A stretch of DNA of 64,000 bases from Akebia trifoliata (taxonomy: Eukaryota; Streptophyta; Magnoliopsida; Ranunculales; Lardizabalaceae). The notes under the pieces are model-generated. The model saw only the letters and a program-made list of their open reading frames with translations, was not told where the DNA came from and made no database searches. The stretch's first letter is position 1, and the number at the start of each line of letters is the position of its first letter. Shown here piece by piece: positions 22,428 through 34,232 of this stretch. The DNA is taken from positions 9,478,187-9,542,186 of the forward strand of contig CM030715.1 of the NCBI GenBank assembly GCA_017979445.1. The letters run 5' to 3'. The position numbers and the translations under genes are program-made.

Positions 22428-23954
22428 TGTAGACACCCCATTTTCACACTCGCTTGATTAACCAACTTGTCAACCTGATTGTGACGGTTCCTAATGATGG
22501 ATAAATATTCCAATGCTTTATTTTGTTACTAGATATGTTTTAGAAATTCGGATGAGATATTTCAACCAAGAAAACTTTTAGAAACCACACTACGCTAGGA
22601 AAATATGACCCAAAAAAAAGTAAAATGCATTATTGTGAGACAAAAATAAGTTTTACGTTAAAAATCACTAAAAAAATGACCAGATTACCAAAATACCCCT
22701 AACATCAAAACATCCCATTAGAGCCCACATTACGATTAGGAAAATTCTTTTGAATACATAAAACAGTAAATTAAAATCAAATAAACTGTTTCACCAATTT
22801 TCACCAAATTGACAAAATTACGAAAATACCACTCATAGGGTCCACAACCATTTCACCCCAAAAACTCATAAATGACACAAACCGATACTCCCATTGAGTT
22901 TCTTATGAAAAATTGATTTCGTAACATCCCAAAACATCAAAAACAACTTCGAAACGCAAAAGCCCTCTTGGAGGGTAAAACAGTAATTTTCCAACCTTAA
23001 AAATTCAAAATTTTATAATTAATAATTAAAATATTAATTAACGTAAAGTGAAATCTTAATAAATTTAATTAAAAATTTAAACAAATAAAATGAATTAATT
23101 TAGCCCACAGGTCAAATTTTAAGTGGTGACCCACTTATTCAAGTGGGGCCCACTTGATATTTATAAAAGATCCCTCCATCTGGGATCCTAAATAATTTAA
23201 AATATAATCAGAGAGTTTCTTGAAAAAACTAAAAAACATATTCTTTCATTGTATGTAAGAATTAAAACCCTAATTAAACCACTTAATTTTATATTGAGGA
23301 GACCTAGTCAAACTGAAAAACTCCCAAAAAGTTCTATAAAAAGGAGACTCTACAACCTAATATGGGAGGTCAAGAAAACTCCTAGGAAAGAGAGGTTAAA
23401 ACTCTCTCCAACCTTCCTAAAATCCTAAATTTGAAGATCCAAGTTTGTACGTAACACCAAAATCTCATTTTTTTACCCAAAAAACATTCAAAAATCCTCA
23501 AGAACACCCGAAAAGCCTCAAAACACCCAGAACATCCTACAAATACCCAGATCTAAGAGAAGAATACCTCATCTTGAAGATCGAAAACTGATCCAGTGAT
23601 GGAGACAAAAGCAGGGAGACTCATGAGAGGAATGCACTCCGCTAGTACTGAGGGAATCGTCCGTTAAAATCACCCAAGTAGACCTTTTTTTATTTATTTT
23701 ATTGTTTAAGTCTTTTTTTAGCAATATATTTTTTGAAAAAAGTAGAGACCAGCATTTGCCGGGTGAGATTGGTGCTTAACACCTTCCAATCCTGTAACAT
23801 GATCATTGAACCCGTAATTTCTTTTTTTTTTTTTGTAAATTAGTGTTATTTATCTATTCAGAGTCATGATTCAATTCCTAAACCGTAAAACTAGGTGGTG
23901 ACTCCCAAACATCAAAAAAGAAGATCCGCAACTCACAGATCTATGGTGCTTTCA
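22428..23954 (+). repeat. 5' LTR of element B
   Basis: 1527 bp, TGTAGACACCCCATTTTC...GGTGCTTTCA. TATA (TATAAA) at 23335-23340, upstream of CTACAACCTAA as in the other LTRs. Lacks the 35-bp array of LTR A. Five bases before it are CACAG and five after are GTAGC, so this is a real 5' LTR running into an internal region and not a solo LTR. Confidence 0.93.
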
Positions 23955-23955
23955 G

Positions 23956-23973
23956 TAGCGACTCCACTGGGGA
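23956..23973 (+). promoter_or_regulatory. primer-binding site of element B, degenerate
   Basis: TAGCGACTCCACTGGGGA: as the A site except the second base of the TGG start, which is changed. Confidence 0.8.
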
Positions 23974-24430
23974 TATTTTGATGATCAAATTCAAAAAAAT
24001 CTCAAATTTTGGTGCATTGCTATATCGACCTAGTTTTTTTATTTTTATTTTTATTTATTTTTATCTTTATTCTTTTGGCTTGATTGTGGATCATTTGTTT
24101 GAATTTTGGGTATGGTGTTTTTTATTTCTCTTATGATCTAATATAGGGTCACTTTTGATGATCCTAAATAATTCAATGTTTCAAAGGTTAATGAAATAAG
24201 GATGGAATGATGGTGGTTGGGATGAGGAGCCATGAATTTTTTTTTTAATATATATAATAAAAAATAGTTTTTTTAATCGGTCTTGCTGTGCATAGTATGG
24301 TGATAAAAAATTTTATTTTTTACTTTGTGCATCATGAGAAAAACTTTTAAAAAAAAATCGAAAAAAAACCAAAAAAAAAAAACACATCACCATTATGCGT
24401 GGTGTGCTGTTAGCATTTTGAGTTTTTTTC
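23974..24430 (+). other. leader of element B, first part
   Basis: Matches C 61460-62150: GGTGCATTGCTATATCGACC, GGATGAGGAGCCATGAA and TTATGCGTGGTGTGCTGTTAGCA. Similarity to C stops after about 24430. The ORF at 24325 is homopolymer-rich and not a gene. Confidence 0.7.
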
Positions 24431-24449
24431 TTTTTCTATCTTTTTCTCC

Positions 24450-24845
24450 AATGTGCAAAGAAGGGGGTAGCAAGGGAGAGAGACGTTTCTCTCTCATTCC
24501 TCTCTCTTTCTCTCTATTTCTTTATCTATCTCTCTCTCTCATTGTGATTCTTGTTTTCTTTCTTTTAAAAATCTTTTTAATCATTATCGTAAAACAATGG
24601 CAACGAAGATAGATAAATAAAGAATGGAGAGCAGTCTTGGTCTCTATTTGGGATTTATTTGTCAAATAAACCGATTTGGAAACAATTTCTCATTTGTTTT
24701 GCTGGGTTCTTCTTCGGTTACCTCGTTAATGGAGTCTGTGAGGAATACATGTCTAATCATGTCCACATCAGCTATGCTCATGTTCAAATCCACCAAGGTA
24801 TTGCCAGTAATGATAATGGGATCCTTTCTTACCAGACTTAGTATG
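24450..24845 (+). pseudogene. captured fragment of a nucleotide-sugar (UDP-galactose type) transporter gene
   Basis: A CT-rich leader (24475-24545) precedes a coding-like piece. Frame 3 from about 24635 reads [20 protein letters not shown] then [19 protein letters not shown], matching the first membrane region of plant UDP-galactose transporters of the UTR2-type family. A shifted frame then reads [17 protein letters not shown] (24784-24834), a later conserved segment of the same protein, so the middle of the gene is missing. Only about 55 residues are recognisable out of a protein of roughly 340; it is a truncated, deleted copy. It lies outside the CACTA ends, so it was brought by another event. 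Identification is from remembered motifs. Confidence 0.7.
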
Positions 24846-25968
24846 ATTTTCGATTATACAAATCCGACTTATGAGTGCTATATAACGGTGGAGATGAGCA
24901 AGCCAATAATTGAACAACTTTGTTTTTGGTGCCTGTGCGGTCGAAATCGGTGGACAACTCTGATAGTCCCAACACGCACTAATCCAAAGTCGCTCCGAGC
25001 GCTCCCCATCCCCTCGCGGTGGTCTAGTACATGCCACAAACACTCTGACGCTTAAGTTAGAGAGACAGAGAAACATTAATCGATACTGTCTAGTCCTCGG
25101 ACCTTCCCTCCTCCAATAGTGCTTACTGTGCTATTTAACACCCTTATCTTTTCCTAGGATTTCCCCTTCTATAGGCTACAGTATAGGCCGTAATCATGGG
25201 ATTTCTATTGATTCTGAGGGGTTGTTTACCTAATCAGGGTATCTTGAAATGATCGAGTTTATCTGTTATGATTGCATCTGAGATTTCTAAAATTGACGTG
25301 CACACAACAGTATTGCGATTTTCTAGAGGTCTACCTTGCCTTGCTTGGTTGGGTTGGCTTCGCTTAGTGATGTGTTATCTTACAAGCTAGGCTAGGGAGG
25401 CCTCTACTTTGGCTTGCCCTGCTTGCTAGGTAGCACTTATCAGCTGGTCTGTGTCAGGTACCCCCTGCCCAACTTGGACACATGTACGATCAAGATTAAT
25501 GCTCAATTAATTCCCTTTATAGTGCCAATATTGGATTTTAGTTGCAGTGTTGACAATCTTCGAAAAGGTTGGGGACACTTTTATTTCGTGGGTACCGATA
25601 TATAATCAAGCCAAGTTTGCCTTTTTCATTTGTTGGAACTAAGGTCCAGGGTTGGTGGCATTGCTGTTCTATATTGTCAAAGGGCTGCAAGCTATGGTTA
25701 GACCAAGGTTTTTGAGATGTTGCAGTACGTCTTTGCTCAGCCAATATCAAGGCCTCTCCCATCCTCCTTAAAAACCCATCTTCTATCTCTATTTCGATTT
25801 CGACCTCGACTCGTTACTCTCTAACTCGCTTAACTCGTAAGATCGCTAGCCATGAATTAGAGAGTTCGATGTCTCTACAGATTTCCAACTAAGAGAGAAA
25901 GGGGGTTTACACATACATCAATGTTTCTTGCGAAAGATATTCTGGTTTTGGTAGATCTCTCTATGAAC
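24846..25968. other. unassigned sequence left of the CACTA element
   Basis: No confident gene. GC content and codon-like texture are higher than in the flanks (for example 24880-25050 and 25330-25480), suggesting more captured exonic DNA, but no family was recognised in any frame. Not similar to A, B or C internal sequence, so it belongs to the insertion in B. Confidence 0.4.
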
Positions 25969-25971
25969 TAC
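25969..25971. repeat. CACTA target-site duplication TAC, left
   Basis: TAC directly precedes CACTACATCATA; TAC also directly follows the other end at 36663-36665. Three-base duplications are the rule for CACTA elements. Confidence 0.85.
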
Positions 25972-26080
25972 CACTACATCATATTGCGGTTAAAGCGACT
26001 CTAGAAATGCGCTAAAAATGACTGCTAAAGGCTGTCGTTATTTGCGACAGTTTTTTACTGTCGTTTAAACGTCGTTTCAG
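25972..26080 (+). repeat. CACTA left terminal and subterminal region
   Basis: CACTACATCATA, then repeated TGCG/TGTCG/GCGAC words including TGCGCTAAAAATGACTGC, TGTCGTTATTTGCGACAG and TTACTGTCGTTTAAACG. Subterminal repeats are the usual binding sites for the CACTA regulatory protein; here that is inference from family knowledge. Confidence 0.75.
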
Positions 26081-26159
26081 TCATCTAAGTGTAATAAGTA
26101 AAAGTTGGGGTGCCAATAGCCATTCAAACAAATTTTCTCAAACAGAACTTGACTTTCGC

Positions 26160-26650
26160 CATTGTCGAACTCTCTTCTCTCACTCTCACTCTCTACTCGT
26201 CTCTGTCTCTCCTCTCACTCACTCTCACTCTCACTCGATGTCTCTTCTCTTTCGCTCTTTCTCAAATCCCTCGCTCTTCTCGAATCTCTCTTCTCAGATC
26301 TCTCTTCTCGAATCTCTCTCTCGGATTTCTCTTCTCGAATCTCTCTCTCTCTATCGGATCTCTAAATCTTGATCAAGTGTTTCTCTCTCTCTCACTCGAT
26401 TCTCTCTCACTCAAAATCGATCAGTTTTTTTCATTTTGGGAAGTAAATCGATCGGATTTGTTTTTCGAAAGAAATTGATCGAAAGATCTTCGCTCGATCT
26501 CTCACTCACAGAATCTGTGATTTTGAAGACGCAATCAGATTTTGATTTGCAAGTTTTAGGGCATAATCGATCGGCGTTTGATCGAAAGTTTTAGGACTTT
26601 GTTCGATCTCCCTCCCTCCCTTTGCTTGGTTTGTGATCGAATCTTCAGGT
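26160..26650 (+). other. CT-rich untranslated leader exon, likely captured from a host gene
   Basis: A dense CTCTCT/CACTC tract to about 26400, then a plain segment ending ATCTTCAG|GTATGTT at about 26648, a good splice donor. This is the look of a plant 5' UTR exon followed by an intron. The two long frames across it (26110 and 26162) are low-complexity Ser/Leu strings created by the CT repeat, not proteins. Whether it belonged to the LRR-kinase fragment downstream is unknown. Confidence 0.5.
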
Positions 26651-29340
26651 ATGTTAAAGTTTTTGATTGAATCTAAGATTTTCCTTAGATTAATTTAGGG
26701 TTTCAAATACTTTAAAGTTTACATTCAACATTGTCTTTCCTTCAGATTAATGTGCACCAACTGTTTGTAAAAATTCCTAAGAGAATCAAATCCATTACAA
26801 CTAGTGCATATTCATTTAATCTAAACTTTTTTTTTCCTGAATTGGCCACACCTGTAGTTTTGTTTTAACTTTGAATCATATTTAAGTGATTTGGGATGAA
26901 ATGGAAGATAAATCTGAAAAAAAAAAAAAAAAAAAAACTATCCTTATTGATAAATAATTAGTTAGTTTTTTCTGTTGAACCCAATAAACAGTCTAAGGTG
27001 GTCCCAACCTACTTGCATCAAATCAACTCCATCATCTATAATTAAGCTATTCTTAATTTAACAACTATAATAGTGATTTTCAAACAACCAAAATAGAATA
27101 CATTGCTAAACACTTGTTATTTACAGATTTCTTCCTTTATCAATGGATGCTAGTCCCTTATATTGAATAACATTGGTGCATCAAGCTAGTATACTTAATT
27201 TTATTGGACCAAAAGATAACTATATCACATTTTACTCATAAGAAAATCATCTAATAACCCATGATCCAAAGCTACACTTAAGAATCAACTCCTCATTAGG
27301 CTCTAATGACATAACATAACTACCCCATAATGAAATGAATCTAAAGTGGTTTTAAGGAACCTTTTCAAGAAGTCAACATAACAAGAGAAACCTACTTCCA
27401 AAAGTTAACTACTAGTACAAAACCTGATGTTGCGTGTATTTCTATGAAAGGGTGAAGCACCCATGTATTGGATTTTGACACTCCACAGACTAGTGCATGA
27501 CTTCGGTTACATCTTTCAAGATAGTCAGACCCAAACTTCTAATGGTAATGGTAGTTGAATAGGATTTGGTTATTAAAACATTATTAGGAAGTCACATTAG
27601 TTTGTATGAAGGTTGGTACTGTTTCGCCCCCTTTCCTTATATCTTAACATGCCCCGAAGTTATATTGAATTAATCTCAACTTTCTAGTTTCTTAATGAGC
27701 CTGCAACTTGCCACTTAATTTAAATCTAATGGCTGAAACATAGACTTCCATTAGTTTTCATTCTCATTGAAATCCCATAAACTGCCAACACACAGATTTC
27801 GCACGGGCAATGAGCTTTAGTTTTTTCCTTTTCTCGATTAGTTATACTGCATGTAGTATTACTTGGAGATGGACTCTTCCAATTCTGGTTCTCTACTAGA
27901 AGATTTTCCTTTCGTTTAAGTTAGTATTGTAATAGATACGCGCTTTTAAAAACCTTTGAGAACATTTGCTGTAGTATGATAACTTAACTAAACTAATCCT
28001 CCTTTCAGATTTCTAATGTTTTCTAGTATGATAACTTAACTAGATTAATCCTCCTTTCGGATTTCTAATGTTTTCTTTCTCAGATAAAAACTGGTGCAAG
28101 CTTATGCATATTTTAAATCTGGGATCGCATCGGTGATGAAGATATCTGAACTGAACCAAGTGACTCCTATTAGTATGCCTTGAACTAAAATGAAGACCTT
28201 GCAGGTGTTGATACTCACTGTAACATCACACTTTGCTGAGAGATGCATAGGTAGATAAATGCACTGCTTATAAGGCTTTTGAGTTCTTTTTATTGTACGT
28301 TCTACAAATAGAATTCTTGAATGCACAACCTCAAAGTTTTTTTGCAATGTGGGTTTGAACATTAATTCAAGGTTTCCTGATATAAATATTTATAGAAATT
28401 ATATTAAGCAAGGTATATAAAGTTTCCTACTATTAGGATCACCTATCTTCCAAGTTTTATGGTGTAGGAAGGATTTCAAGAATACTCTTAGGAAAAGTTT
28501 TAAAAATTGGTTGGAGAGCCATTTTCCACCCAAAAACGTCCTAGAACATGTGACACCACTTCAAGTCCATTGAAATCTTCAATTTTGGCCCATCAAGACA
28601 GAATTTTTAGTCCATACTTTACCCAAAAAAAAAATTAAGTTGAGGGTTTCTTTCTAAACCTTGGGTAGTTCAGAGGTTTCTCTCAAAAACCTTGACAAAT
28701 TTCTTGGTTTTCTTTCTAAAACCTTACCCTTCTTCCTTTCTCATCTATTTCTTATTTTCTTTTTTGATAATCATTTGTTAGCTATCATTTGGTAACAAAG
28801 TAATCTCATCTTTATTGCTCTCATTTCTGTCCAGCATGAAGCTGATATAAAAGGGTCTATTTGGGCTAGAGTCTGAACCATGAGGATTTGTTCATTTGAA
28901 TGTGTGTGAGATCAAGTTAGCAAGGCACTCATTGCAGAATTTATAACAGCTCAGAGGAGAAAGAAACCATTTAAAGGATTGGGATTAGAACACATGAATT
29001 GTTAGAGTTGGCTTGAATTGGCTCGGTTGTTAAACTAAGATAGATTAAAGCCTGCTTTTAGAACATATATGTTGCTAACCAAATAGATACCAAGTGTCAT
29101 ATTATGTGATTTTATTTCTAGAAACTGAGCCTCATTGTATAAAAGTTCTCCATGGAAAATGTTATGTTCTAAAATATTTCTAAGCTTTCATCCATGCCAA
29201 AGTTGAGGATATTTTCTAAATTAAGCCAACTGTGTTCTGGGTTCTATGCATTTAGAAAGTTCCCACTTTGTGGCTGGTAACTTATATTTGCATAATGACA
29301 GAAATGTGATTGTTGCCAATTTAGTGTGTATTGTCACTCA
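26651..29340. other. intron-like or unrecognised DNA within the CACTA element
   Basis: AT-rich, no reading frame with recognisable content. Holds an A-run at about 26920-26938 and a 52-bp tandem duplication (27972-28075: TAGTATGATAACTTAACTA then ATTTCTAATGTTTTCT, two copies starting at 27972 and 28024). Confidence 0.45.
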
Positions 29341-29347
29341 TTTACAG

Positions 29348-29605
29348 ATGTGGACCATGCATGACAATGATCTTTCTTATAACAATCTTTGCGGTTCCAT
29401 TCCGAAAATATCTACAAAAACTTTCAAGTAAGCCACGCTCTCTCAATCTTGTAGCACTCATATGTCTTTGAAGTTATGGTTGGTTATTGACGACTCTCTG
29501 TTCTATCTTTATCAGAATTATTGGAAACCCTTTAATTTGTGGGCCAAATTCAGGTATTAGCTCTATGCCGTTGTCAAACTTAAGTGTTTGCTTATGACAA
29601 ATGAT
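29348..29605 (+). pseudogene. captured exons of an LRR receptor-like kinase
   Basis: Exon 1 at 29348-29427 sits between TTTACAG and GTAAGC and reads DLSYNNLCGSIPKISTKTFK, the last leucine-rich repeat of an LRR-II type receptor kinase (SERK/NIK-like: DLSYNNLSG-(P/S)-P--S--TF). After an 88-bp intron, exon 2 begins at 29516 after TTTATCAG and reads IIGNPLICGPNS, the conserved segment that follows the repeats; a possible donor GTATTAG is at 29554, or the frame reads on to a stop near 29596. The exon junction splits a Lys codon (AA/A) and keeps the frame. No transmembrane or kinase exon is present. Only a few dozen residues of a protein of about 600 survive. Confidence 0.75.
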
Positions 29606-30175
29606 GAAATGCAAGATCACATTTTTGAACTCTTACACAGCAAATTCTTTCTCAAGTGGAAAGAGCGACATCAAGTATGTACTATTTAAAACCTTACTTT
29701 GGTATGTTTATGGTTTAGCAGGAGTTGCACATCCATTCATTTGAATTGTTGCAGTTTTTAGTTCTCTTTCTTAATGTCAGTATGTTATAATGCTTTAGCC
29801 TATGGTTACTATGGCTAATAGGCATGTTGAGTTATGACTTTTTTGCATAGCGTGATGAAGTCTTTTGGAACTATTTTTGTCATTGAGGAATCGTGGACCA
29901 TCAATTTTTACCGTTAATTTGTAGACCACTTTTGATGGAGGTGATCAACCTCACAAAAAATCAGCCCCATTTAGAAACTTCTAAACCATATTGGACAAAA
30001 TGTTGCTATTGTTATCTTCTTTATCGAGTGATGATGACAAGGGAGTTGAGAAAACTTGAAACTTGAATCGAATAAGATCGACAAACATAAGAATAGTTTC
30101 TGAATTTCCTTCCTGTAATACAAGTAAACAAAGGGGGTTAAAACTTTGTTCACCAATATGTATGTATTATTAAGT

Positions 30176-30180
30176 GTATA
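30176..30180. repeat. target-site duplication GTATA, left
   Basis: GTATA here and at 33600-33604 flanks the TGTGGCG...TTACA unit. Confidence 0.9.
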
Positions 30181-33100
30181 TGTGGCGCCCCGCCAAACGC
30201 TAACACAAATCCCAAGGCCAAATTCCAAGGTACTAGGTGGCACCTCGAAATTTCGGCTGGTCTCCTCTGTTTATGTTAGCGTTTCACGGAACTCAAACCT
30301 GATAAACCAATTTATAACAAACCTGTATATAAAAAGTATATACAGGAAAATAACAGCGGAAGACTATATTACATCTAACATGTAAGTAGATCAGAGTGCG
30401 GAAGATTATCAATATACAGGCTTACAAAAACATTCTCACTCTAACATAGGCCTAAACTCTCAATCTAAAAATAACATACATCCTGGCGGAAATTGACAAC
30501 ACTAAGGGATGTGGCCCTAGTGCTCACCAGGCAATAAAATCTGATCGTCGATCTAATCGACCAGATACTCTTCAATTACTGCCTCTACGCCTGCCTCGAC
30601 AGCTGCAAGTGCTGAAACTAAAAAAAATAGGAAGGAAAGGGTGAGTAACAATGGTTACCCAGTAAGTCCACAACCAATTCCTACTAATAACCCTTCCTAA
30701 GCATGATCGAATAAAACATACTGAACATTTTAATATATGCAAGGTCTTACAAGATAAAATACGATCAACTGGTACATATAGCCAGGGATGAGCAACTAAA
30801 CAGTTTAAAAATTACACATAACATCAATCATCCATACTCATTATACATTTTCCATTTTATGCAAACAATGTTGACAACATTAAAATAATGACATGCTTCT
30901 CAGTTTGTTAATTCGAAATATAACAACAGATACATAATACGTGGTGTGGAGTTATTGGAATTAAAGAGTTGGGATTCACGACTGGATCGCTCCCAGTCAG
31001 GACATGATATTCCCCAATAACATCGTAGTTCCTGATTTTGTGGCTGGTCGTGTCTACCACGCTTGCGGAAACCATTATCCGCTCAGGCTGGCCGTTTTAA
31101 CGTGACCGTAAGCAATGGGTCTCTTTTCGATTGTGTCAGAACGTTTGACTACTACTAGATTGTTAGTGATCACTGACTAATCATCTTCGTCTATGCCTAT
31201 CAAGCGTGCATGTGATTCCCAAATGACACTCCACTCGTACACGACCACCTTTACAATACACGTTCACTGGTAAAGATAAGAAAGGAATGGACCCGGATTC
31301 TAGTTGTGACTCCACTCTCATACGCGTCCCATACCACGTATGAGTTTGGTGGTCCCTACCGTACATCCCAGGATAGTGCACCCCCCGGATGATGTGACAC
31401 ACTATCCCTTCAGGCATTCACAAACCCTTTAACAGCTCACAAAATAGTTACGTACATATATGATTTTTCATTTAAAAAAAAGAGAAATTAACAGAACAGG
31501 GTTGAGAACGGATATCCAGTTCCTACCATGCAACCGTGGCCACCCGGCCTAAAATAAATAACAGTACTCAGCGCATGCGCTAACATAATCGGAAATAAAC
31601 ATGCAACCCTTTCATTAATAACCTGGATATCCTTTCACCAACCTACACACAACATACAATGTAAAAGGCAGACATCACCCCTCGGGTGTGATTCTGACAA
31701 TTTACCGTTTCATCCCTTTCCCATTCTTTCGACATTTTCATTTTTCGTCTTTTCAAATCAACCATCCATTTCCAATCTTTCAAGGTCATTATTTCGGTCT
31801 TTTCATTGAAAACCTTCAAATTTTATTCACAAACAAGGTCCCGATGATGAACGGGGCAAAAGCTGTTAAAAATAATGAAAGCTGGTGAAAATTTGGCTAA
31901 GTGTCGGAAACTCAATTTTTCAAAGTTCTCGAAATTGAAAATGGGTTTTTCGAAATGAAAGTTTCGCTTATGAGATTCGACACCATATAGTTTTTGTAAT
32001 CTAATTCAAAGTAATGTGAAAATTATTATATTTTGAAAATTTGTCGAAAACGTCAAAATTTACGTTTTGTTCTTAAAACCAAAATTTGGATTTTGATCCT
32101 TTGAGATTTGGATCTTAAAACCATTCCCATTGTTTCGAAATGGGGGGTAAAACCTTAATTTCATTAAAGAACTTAAAGTAAATGGACATTTACTTAAATG
32201 TTTTTAATGAAATGAAGGGTGAGAAATAGTGTATAAGGTGTGACGAGGTCAAGCCAAGAGTCAGAACACTGTTCTGGTCAAAACTGTGTCTGTCGGTGGC
32301 AGAACCGACAGAATACACATCGGCAGGTGTCGGTGGGACCGACGGTCCTGCCAACAGAACAAAGTTTTCGACGGCTTCTTGATTTCGTCGGTGGCAGAAG
32401 CAACATTCTGTCGGTGGGACCGACAGGATGCCTTCGGTAGGTGTCGGTGGCACCGACCCTTCCCACCTATAGCCTGAACCTCACTTGCGATTTTTGGGTT
32501 TTTCGATCCCTTTTTCGATTTCTTCTTCCATTTTTCGAACCATTCGATCCACCCACGATTTTGTTATCAAAATTCGATAAAGCATAAACAAAACACCTAC
32601 TTCTACCATGAATTTGAAATCAAATACCAATTTCTACGATTTAAATGCAAACAATAAGTTTTGTTTCAAAATCCTAAATGCACATTTCGGAAATCTAAAG
32701 CTACCAATAAGAATTGGAAGTCCCTTACTTGGTTGTGGACGCCAAGGATACAAGCTAGCACTACAAATCAGGGTTGGAGGGCTCGAGAGTCGAGGTTGGG
32801 CTGACTTGGATGCCAAATAAGCAAGGGTTTGCAAGGTATCCGACAATGACGTTCTCCTTCGCTTCTACAATGAAGTATAGACCTAGCTCCTAACTCGATG
32901 AAGCCCTCGGATGGAATGTGTTGGGGTTTACTCGAGCTACCCGGCTGGTTTTGATGGAGGATGGGGAAAACGAACAAGAATGGGTAAGTAAAGATGGTGA
33001 AGTTGTAGCTCTCGACGTGGCCGACAACTTTGTCTTCTTCGTCGATGTTCAACTTGGCTTCGTTTGCGCACAAACTTGATGACAATGGGTCGAAACCCTT

Positions 33101-33599
33101 GGATTGAAAGTGGCTGTCGTTTGGGTTTCTTAGAGAATGAGAGAAAAATGAAATAAAAGAAAATCAAAATTTTCTTTTATAACACAACTAAGGGCATACT
33201 TGTAATTTTCCCCTTATTTTTAGTTTCGATCGTAACTTAACTATTCGGACTCGGAAAACGACAAACGAATATACCATTTCGAATAATTTTTCGATTCGGA
33301 TCTAATGGTGTCATCAAATCTTTTTGATTCTTGCTCTAACGAAATTCCACTATTTTGGGTCCCACTTAACATGAAATTCGAGGATTCTATAACTTCTCTA
33401 TCCGAATTCGAATTCGGACTTGCTTACAGGCTAATGTATATATTTCGATCCTTTTGAATCTAATGGCGAAGTTGATTTGTCTCGAAATTAATCATAACAA
33501 AATCTGAGTATTTTACTCTAAGTCTCTCCTTCGATATTTTCTTCCAAATCTCACCATTTAATTTTCTCGAGATATGAGTTGAAAATCTGGGGTGTTACA
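30181..33599 (+). mobile_element. complete solo LTR of the long-LTR family, 3419 bp
   Basis: Starts TGTGGCGCCCCGCC, ends GGGGTGTTACA, with a perfect 5-bp TSD GTATA. It has no internal region, PBS or coding sequence, so it is a solo LTR formed by LTR-LTR recombination. Inverted, its first 2 kb match 1-1959 closely; related fragments are at 1960-3795, 39550-40838 and 59706-59857. Length and ends suggest a Tekay/Del-like chromovirus. It sits inside the CACTA element, so it is younger than that insertion. ORFs shown inside (for example 31181-31417) are chance frames. Confidence 0.92.
32290..32457. repeat. cluster of GC-rich palindromes TCGGTGG(N)CCGAC
   Basis: Four hairpin-forming units in 170 bp: CTGTCGGTGGCAGAACCGACAG (stem 9 bp; units listed by position 32290-32311), GTCGGTGGGACCGAC (32329-32343), CTGTCGGTGGGACCGACAG (32408-32426) and GTCGGTGGCACCGAC (32443-32457), plus a half-unit at 32388. 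Much more GC-rich than the surrounding LTR. Confidence 0.9.
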
Positions 33600-33604
33600 G
33601 TATA
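33600..33604. repeat. target-site duplication GTATA, right
   Basis: Right-hand copy, first base shared with the end of the CAG at the LTR border. Confidence 0.9.
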
Positions 33605-33889
33605 AAAAGTTGATTACTGACTTGCTTATTCATTGCTCTCTGGGGAATTGAGAATAGGTCAATGTTTCATGATAGGTAAATTATTTCAGTGTAAATTCTG
33701 TTATACTGAATATAGATTTGTTTATTTTACCCGTCAACGGTAGAAAAGAAGAAGCATGCTATGACTCACAATGTTTGACTATTTTGATAATTACTAGGTC
33801 GTGACGCTGATAGTTGTGTATGCTGATTAGGGTTTCGCAAGGATTAAGGGCATTGGTTGGGGGTGGGCTGGAGTCATCTGGCTTTACAG

Positions 33890-34130
33890 TATTGTAACCT
33901 ATATTCCACTTGACTTGCTCAAATTCTTAACCCGATACATCCTAAGTGGAAAAGCTTGGGATAACTTCCTAGAAAAGAAGGTATCTTTCTGTTTTCATTT
34001 CCCTTCTGAAAAGTGCTTTGTTTTTACACATTGTGTTTTTAGACAATGTTTTCTTTTTGCAGGGAGAAGCATTGTTTCAGACCCATTGCCTTTGCACATG
34101 TTGAAGAAGTGGAGTGCGTGTTTCTTTGAA
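33890..34130 (+). pseudogene. exon-like pair of unknown origin in the CACTA element
   Basis: 33905-33978 can be read as [20 protein letters not shown] and ends GAAAAGAAG|GTATCT, a good splice donor; 34062 follows TTTTTGCAG and reads [13 protein letters not shown] before a stop. This looks like two adjoining exons of a captured gene with an 82-bp intron. I do not recognise the protein. The rest of 33605-34660 is AT-rich with a (TA)n run at 34210-34232. Confidence 0.4.
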
Positions 34131-34209
34131 ACCCCTTTTCATTATATTTAATTAATTTTCATTGTTTGAAAAATAAATAATGATTTTATTCCTTGAGTCA
34201 CCAATCTTG

Positions 34210-34232
34210 TTATAATATATATATATATATAT
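34210..34232. repeat. (TA)n microsatellite
   Basis: About eleven TA units. Confidence 0.9.

Noticed and set aside
22428..23954. Solo LTR
   Set aside because: Flanking pentamers CACAG and GTAGC differ, and PBS plus leader follow, so it is a 5' LTR.
24325..24612. 95-codon Lys-rich then Phe/Leu-rich frame
   Set aside because: Homopolymer A and CT repeats; no domain; spans the border of element B.
26110..26478. 122-codon frame rich in Ser and Leu
   Set aside because: Produced by CT-repeat low complexity; overlapping frames look the same. Better explained as a 5' UTR.
31181..31417. 78-codon minus frame, similar to one at 800-982
   Set aside because: The similarity is due to two copies of the same noncoding LTR, not to a conserved protein.
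32190..32477. Several overlapping ORFs on both strands
   Set aside because: Caused by the GC-rich palindromes in the solo LTR; frames open on both strands are typical of such repeats.
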